Assembly: GCA_964517075.1 (NCBI GenBank)
Contig: CAZFAT010000139.1
Coordinates: 1 to 9,461, forward strand
From: CAZFAT01 sp964517075
GTDB taxonomy: Bacteria; Acidobacteriota; Vicinamibacteria; Vicinamibacterales; SCN-69-37
DNA length: 9,461 bases
Direction of reading: 5' to 3'
In this document: positions 6,491 to 9,461 of the stretch, one piece after another
How positions within the stretch are numbered: the stretch's first letter is position 1
Layout of the letters: the number at the start of each line of letters is the position of its first letter
Made by a program: the position numbers and the translations under genes
Notes under the pieces: model-generated
The model's database searches: none
What the model was told of the DNA's origin: nothing
The model's input: only the letters and a program-made list of their open reading frames with translations

Positions 6491-8325
6491 GGCCGCGCGA
6501 CGAGATCAAGGGTCCGCGTCTGCCCGGCCTCGACATTGGCCGGCGCGGTGAACGGCACGAGCGATTCCAGGTAATCCGGCGCCATCCACAGCCGGGGCGG
6601 ATTAGTGATGGCGGCGGCCAGGTAGTCACACCACGGCAACGCCGGGCGCGCGGATTTCCCGGACCGATCGACGGAAATCTGATCGACGCAATCCGAAACG
6701 CCGGTGAGGCCGTGGCCCCTCATCAGAGGGTCGCGCGCGAACAGGATGACTCGAGCGTCACCCGTCTCACGCCCCGACGTGTCCCGAACCGCGATGTTCA
6801 ATCGGGCCAGGCGATTCGTAAACGTGACTGTCACGTCCACGTCGGAGGTCCCAAGCTCGATCGGCCGGCCAACCAGGGCGCGCCCGCCGCTCGTCACCGG
6901 CATGGAGTACCACACCGGGGCCCCCGCGATGACTGACGACTGAAGGTCGACGCGCAGCACGTACGGACCCGGTGGCAGCCCCACCGTTGTGAACCGGCCG
7001 TCTTCTTCAACACGAGTACCCGGAACGACGCCCAGCGTGCGGCCGAACGCCGGCACCGGGACGACCGGAATCTTGAGGAGGTCTTCTCCCGTGGGCCGGG
7101 GCCCGTCGCCGTCGAAAATGACCCGGCCAATAATCCGCGCGCCGGGTTGCAGAGAAACGGTCAAGTCAGCGATCGCTTTGTCCACCGTGACGGGAAAATC
7201 CGTCACCCATGTGGGATCCGCTGGTGGCGGCGGCAGCGCCCGGCCAGTCCGGTTCTGCGCCGGTATATTCAAGGACATCCCGTCGGTCCGGATGATTCGG
7301 AGCTGTGAAGCGCCTGCACCGACCGGCTGGAACTGCCACGCCTGAAGCCGGTACTGACCGGCCGGAACACCCGGAAACGTGAACCTGCCTTCGGATGTCG
7401 CCCTCGCCGCCAGTTCCTCGTAGTTGGCGACCACATCGTCCGAGCCTTCCGCTGGAAGCAAGCGGACGGTGAGAGCAAGGGGAGCTCCCGCTGGAGCGAC
7501 CAGTCGGCCGGACACCGGAAACCTGCCAGCGCCGTTGCCATACTTCACCAGGACGTCCACGCCAGTGCGGTCCTCGCCCGATTCGAGGGCCACGACTTGA
7601 GCGCCGCGTGCGGACGGCGAGCCGCCGGAGAAGCCTGTTTCGTAGGCCGCTCCGGAACGTGCTGGGGATGCGGGGCCGCTCGCCGCGCCGGGCACCATGA
7701 CGATGTAGTCGGCGGGCTGGAGGTCCGTGAGCCGATACACTCCGCGATCGTCGGTGCGTACGAGCCCGGGACCCGATTGCCCCCTCGTCACGACCCAGAC
7801 ACGCTCGCCGGCCTGATACTCGAGTCGCAGCGGCTGGACCATGGCCTGCACGACGGGCTCGCCGCTCTCGTCGCGCACCGTGCCGCTGATCGTGCCGGCT
7901 CGCCAGAGCTTGAGCACGAAGTCCGTCAGACGCTCGCCGCTCTGCAAGGCGACCCCGCCCTGGAAGTCGCCCGGCCGTCGAACGCCGGAGCCGCTCAGCA
8001 GGTAGCCCTCTGCCCTGGCTCTCAAGACGAAGGACCCGGTCTGCAGACGGGCAAACTCAAAGCCGCCGTCAGCGGCAGATGTCTGAGTGGTTGTTGGTAC
8101 TGTCCGCGCGGCGGGTGGTCCGGATTGACGCAGCTCGACCTGCGCTCCCGCGACCGGCTCGCCGGTGGCGGCGTCCACAACGCGCCCGGCAATCACACCG
8201 GTCGGCTGAGTGGCCGCCTGCTGCGGGAGCCCGGCCACGACGCGCATCGGCAGGAAGGCCGCGACCGCCACCGGCGCGAGCGACAGAGCCAGGTACTTCA
8301 GCCCGATGACGGAGTGACGATCCAC
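6487..8325 (-). CDS. Secreted protein of five carboxypeptidase-regulatory-like modules, paralogue of the downstream gene
   Basis: I start this gene at GTG 8325, giving 612 residues, because a perfect AAGGAGG lies 5 bases upstream. The upstream ATG at 8370 would place that site inside the gene and bury the signal peptide. Residues 1-31 look like a signal peptide (MDRHSVIGLK, hydrophobic core, cleavage near VVA or slightly later). Modules lie at about 43-110, 144-212, 271-330, 397-460 and 507-610. The turn motifs are degenerate in modules 1 and 2 and clear later: VPAGQYRL (320), LPPGPYVL (450), LPWCDYLA (563). In the last module the usual Gly is replaced by Cys566, with a second Cys at 546, a possible disulfide absent from the paralogue. 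There is no enzymatic domain. The stop overlaps the next start by 4 bases. Function is unknown; an envelope structural or binding role is inferred. Confidence 0.87.
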   Translation of the reverse strand: MDRHSVIGLKYLALSLAPVAVAAFLPMRVVAGLPQQAATQPTGVIAGRVVDAATGEPVAGAQVELRQSGPPAARTVPTTTQTSAADGGFEFARLQTGSFVLRARAEGYLLSGSGVRRPGDFQGGVALQSGERLTDFVLKLWRAGTISGTVRDESGEPVVQAMVQPLRLEYQAGERVWVVTRGQSGPGLVRTDDRGVYRLTDLQPADYIVMVPGAASGPASPARSGAAYETGFSGGSPSARGAQVVALESGEDRTGVDVLVKYGNGAGRFPVSGRLVAPAGAPLALTVRLLPAEGSDDVVANYEELAARATSEGRFTFPGVPAGQYRLQAWQFQPVGAGASQLRIIRTDGMSLNIPAQNRTGRALPPPPADPTWVTDFPVTVDKAIADLTVSLQPGARIIGRVIFDGDGPRPTGEDLLKIPVVPVPAFGRTLGVVPGTRVEEDGRFTTVGLPPGPYVLRVDLQSSVIAGAPVWYSMPVTSGGRALVGRPIELGTSDVDVTVTFTNRLARLNIAVRDTSGRETGDARVILFARDPLMRGHGLTGVSDCVDQISVDRSGKSARPALPWCDYLAAAITNPPRLWMAPDYLESLVPFTAPANVEAGQTRTLDLVARP

Positions 8326-8330
8326 AGCCA

Positions 8331-8337
8331 CCTCCTT
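8331..8337 (-). promoter_or_regulatory. Strong Shine-Dalgarno site deciding a GTG start at 8325
   Basis: The minus strand reads AAGGAGG, then TGGCT, then GTG. The anti-16S match is essentially perfect with 5-base spacing. It decides in favour of the GTG start over the in-frame ATG at 8370. Confidence 0.88.
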
Positions 8338-8371
8338 CGGAATGCCGAAGAATACACCCCCGCCGGCCATC

Positions 8372-8391
8372 GGCTCCGGAAGACCGGATCC
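8372..8391 (-). other. Intergenic hairpin downstream of the 308-residue protein gene
   Basis: GGCTCCGG (8372-8379) and CCGGATCC (8384-8391) form a stem with 7 of 8 pairs and loop AAGA, starting 17 bases after the stop at 8408. No T tract follows on the transcript. It may be an mRNA processing or attenuation element between genes of one operon. The evidence is weak. Confidence 0.3.
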
Positions 8392-8407
8392 GTCAATGGC
8401 GAACCGC

Positions 8408-9334
8408 TCAGTAGGTGAACGTCCAGGTCCTCCGCTCGACCTGTCGGGCGTTCACGCGGCCCTCTCCGGGCACGACCGCCGTCATGTGGACCGTCCGTGT
8501 GGTCGTGAGCGCGTGCGGCACCATCGTGCGCGTCTCGAGCTGCACGCGCGCGGTCGTGAGCACGTCCAGCCGCTCATAGGTGACCGACTTCATGTCCTTC
8601 ACGCCCTCCATCAGTCGCTTCATGATCGGCTCCATCGCCGCCTGATTGACGGCCGACTGAATCTCGAAGACGCCGCAGTCGTGCCGCATGCCGCCGCGCG
8701 AGCACTCCAGCCGCTCGACCATGCCGCCGGTGATCTTCATGGGAATCTTCAAATCGGCAAGGATCGGGCTGGGCTCTTCGGTGTCGCGCTCGAGCCGCTC
8801 CGTCGTGAGCGGCATCTCGCGCCACGCGGAGACGAGGACCTGCCACTCCGACGCCGCGAGGCTGTTCAGAACCTGGTCGGACCCAAGTTGCGTGAGCAGC
8901 GCTTTGAGCCCCGCGGGAATGTTGCCCTGCTGGTTCAGCGTCGCAGTCAACTGCCCGACCAGCGCCTTCATCGGGCCGAGATCCTCGACGCGCCTGAAGT
9001 CTCCCGCGCCGCTCACGATGAGGCTGGGCACGAGGAGCGAGAGCGCCTCGGCCGAGACGGCGGCGTCGCCGGGTGCGCCCGCTCCGACCCTGAAGTCGTC
9101 ATAGCGGACGACGAGCCCCTCCGCGTGCGGCGACACTGTCATGCGATACGACGCGCGGATCGTCGCCGACGTCTTCGTGTCCCCCTGCCGATCGCGCGTC
9201 CGCTCGGTGTCGACCCTGGCCGTCAAGTCGCGCGGCCAGTCGAACCGCAACTGGGTCACCGGGCCCGGCTGCTGGGCGAGCGCGGCGGCCTGCAGGGCCA
9301 GGGTGAAGGCCAGAAGGACAGGCATTCGCATCAT
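8408..9334 (-). CDS. Secreted protein of unknown function
   Basis: The product has 308 residues if started at ATG 9334. A TTG one codon earlier and ATGs at 9331 and 9325 are alternatives, and no convincing ribosome site separates them. Residues 1-20 are a signal peptide (MPVLLAFTLALQAAALA), with cleavage after ALA leaving QQ. The mature part looks like a beta-rich, soluble, export-type protein with a helical middle (about 90-190), where GPMKALVGQLTATLNQQG stands out. It has exactly two cysteines (211 and 220), a likely local disulfide, and ends in RRTWTFTY. There are no transmembrane segments after the signal and no catalytic motif I recognise. The general layout recalls DUF6263-like secreted proteins, but I cannot confirm this. 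An 82-base gap separates it from the next gene on the same strand, so it is probably the first gene of the operon. Confidence 0.75.
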   Translation of the reverse strand: MMRMPVLLAFTLALQAAALAQQPGPVTQLRFDWPRDLTARVDTERTRDRQGDTKTSATIRASYRMTVSPHAEGLVVRYDDFRVGAGAPGDAAVSAEALSLLVPSLIVSGAGDFRRVEDLGPMKALVGQLTATLNQQGNIPAGLKALLTQLGSDQVLNSLAASEWQVLVSAWREMPLTTERLERDTEEPSPILADLKIPMKITGGMVERLECSRGGMRHDCGVFEIQSAVNQAAMEPIMKRLMEGVKDMKSVTYERLDVLTTARVQLETRTMVPHALTTTRTVHMTAVVPGEGRVNARQVERRTWTFTY

Positions 9335-9350
9335 CAATAGCGTTTCGGCC

Positions 9351-9365
9351 CGCCGGCAGCCGGCG
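9351..9365. promoter_or_regulatory. 15-bp odd palindrome just upstream of the operon's first gene
   Basis: CGCCGGC-A-GCCGGCG is a perfect 7+1+7 inverted repeat, 16 bases upstream of ATG 9334. Its position would suit an operator or a 5' leader hairpin occluding translation. Chance is a real alternative at this base composition. Confidence 0.3.
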
Positions 9366-9375
9366 ATTAGGGCGT

Positions 9376-9461
9376 TTTGGGGGAGCGGGGTGGGGGGGGG
9401 GGGGGCGGCCGAGGGGGCGCGCCCCCCCCGCCCCGCGCCCCCGGGGGGGGGGGCGCGCGGG
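9376..9461. other. Low-complexity G/C homopolymer tail, probable assembly or read artefact
   Basis: After a normal-looking stretch to about 9375 the sequence collapses to almost pure G and C: 14 Gs at 9392-9405, 8 Cs at 9422-9429, 11 Gs at 9443-9453, and a perfect palindrome at 9413-9426. No gene is visible. This resembles poly-G read-end artefacts at a contig edge. Real G-quadruplex-forming DNA is less likely. Confidence 0.7.

Noticed and set aside
8349..8354. TATTCT on the minus strand as a -10 promoter for the 612-residue protein gene
   Set aside because: No -35 at 16-18 bases; the nearest TTGACG (8391-8396) is 36 bases away. A short gap within a likely operon needs no promoter.
8326..8370. 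Upstream ATG at 8370 for the 612-residue protein
   Set aside because: A perfect AAGGAGG would lie inside the coding sequence, exactly placed for GTG 8325, and the extra residues would displace the signal peptide.
8342..9340. 332-codon plus-strand frame covering the whole 308-residue protein gene
   Set aside because: The minus-strand frame has a clear signal peptide and normal composition; the plus-strand product is Arg/His-rich with no motif.
1..9461. tRNA, rRNA, CRISPR array, insertion sequence or defence genes
   Set aside because: Reading through both strands showed no cloverleaf, spaced direct repeats, transposase or nuclease motifs; nearly all bases are covered by the six genes.

Overview
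The window is GC-rich bacterial chromosomal DNA with no rRNA, tRNA, CRISPR array or transposase gene that I can see. It starts inside a gene and ends in low-complexity G/C tracts, so it looks like a whole short contig. A PVC-type (Piru_Ver) domain protein, two tandem secreted proteins built only of carboxypeptidase-regulatory-like modules, and a lipoprotein M1 aminopeptidase together suggest Acidobacteriota, plausibly Vicinamibacteria-like. This is inferred from gene content, not from a marker gene.

Layout: (1) 1-720, minus strand, the N-terminal 240 residues of a secreted PVC-type/PQQ-like propeller protein cut by the window edge. (2) 721-840, a divergent intergenic region. (3) 841-3471, plus strand, an M1 zinc aminopeptidase with a lipoprotein signal and an ERAP1-like C-terminal region. 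(4) 3481-4680, minus strand, a stand-alone GcvT-family folate-dependent protein convergent with the peptidase. (5) 4681-4783, an intergenic region holding a doublet of REP-like hairpins. (6) 4784-6490 and 6487-8325, minus strand, two tandem paralogous secreted proteins of five beta-sandwich modules each, joined by a 4-base ATGA overlap. (7) 8408-9334, minus strand, an unrecognised secreted protein probably in the same transcription unit. (8) 9335-9461, a short upstream region running into homopolymeric G/C sequence that is probably an assembly or sequencing artefact.

Five of the six genes encode exported proteins, so this is mostly an envelope or secreted-protein neighbourhood. The minus-strand genes 9334 to 4784 look like one operon. 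The GcvT-like gene lies downstream on the same strand behind the hairpin doublet and may have its own promoter.

The strongest non-genic signal is the doublet at 4708-4764. Two inverted 26-base units share the same GGAG head and TTCA loop, and their 9-bp stems differ at three positions that are all compensated. This is the architecture of a REP/REPIN (BIME-like) element. I see no complete new defence or mobile system here.
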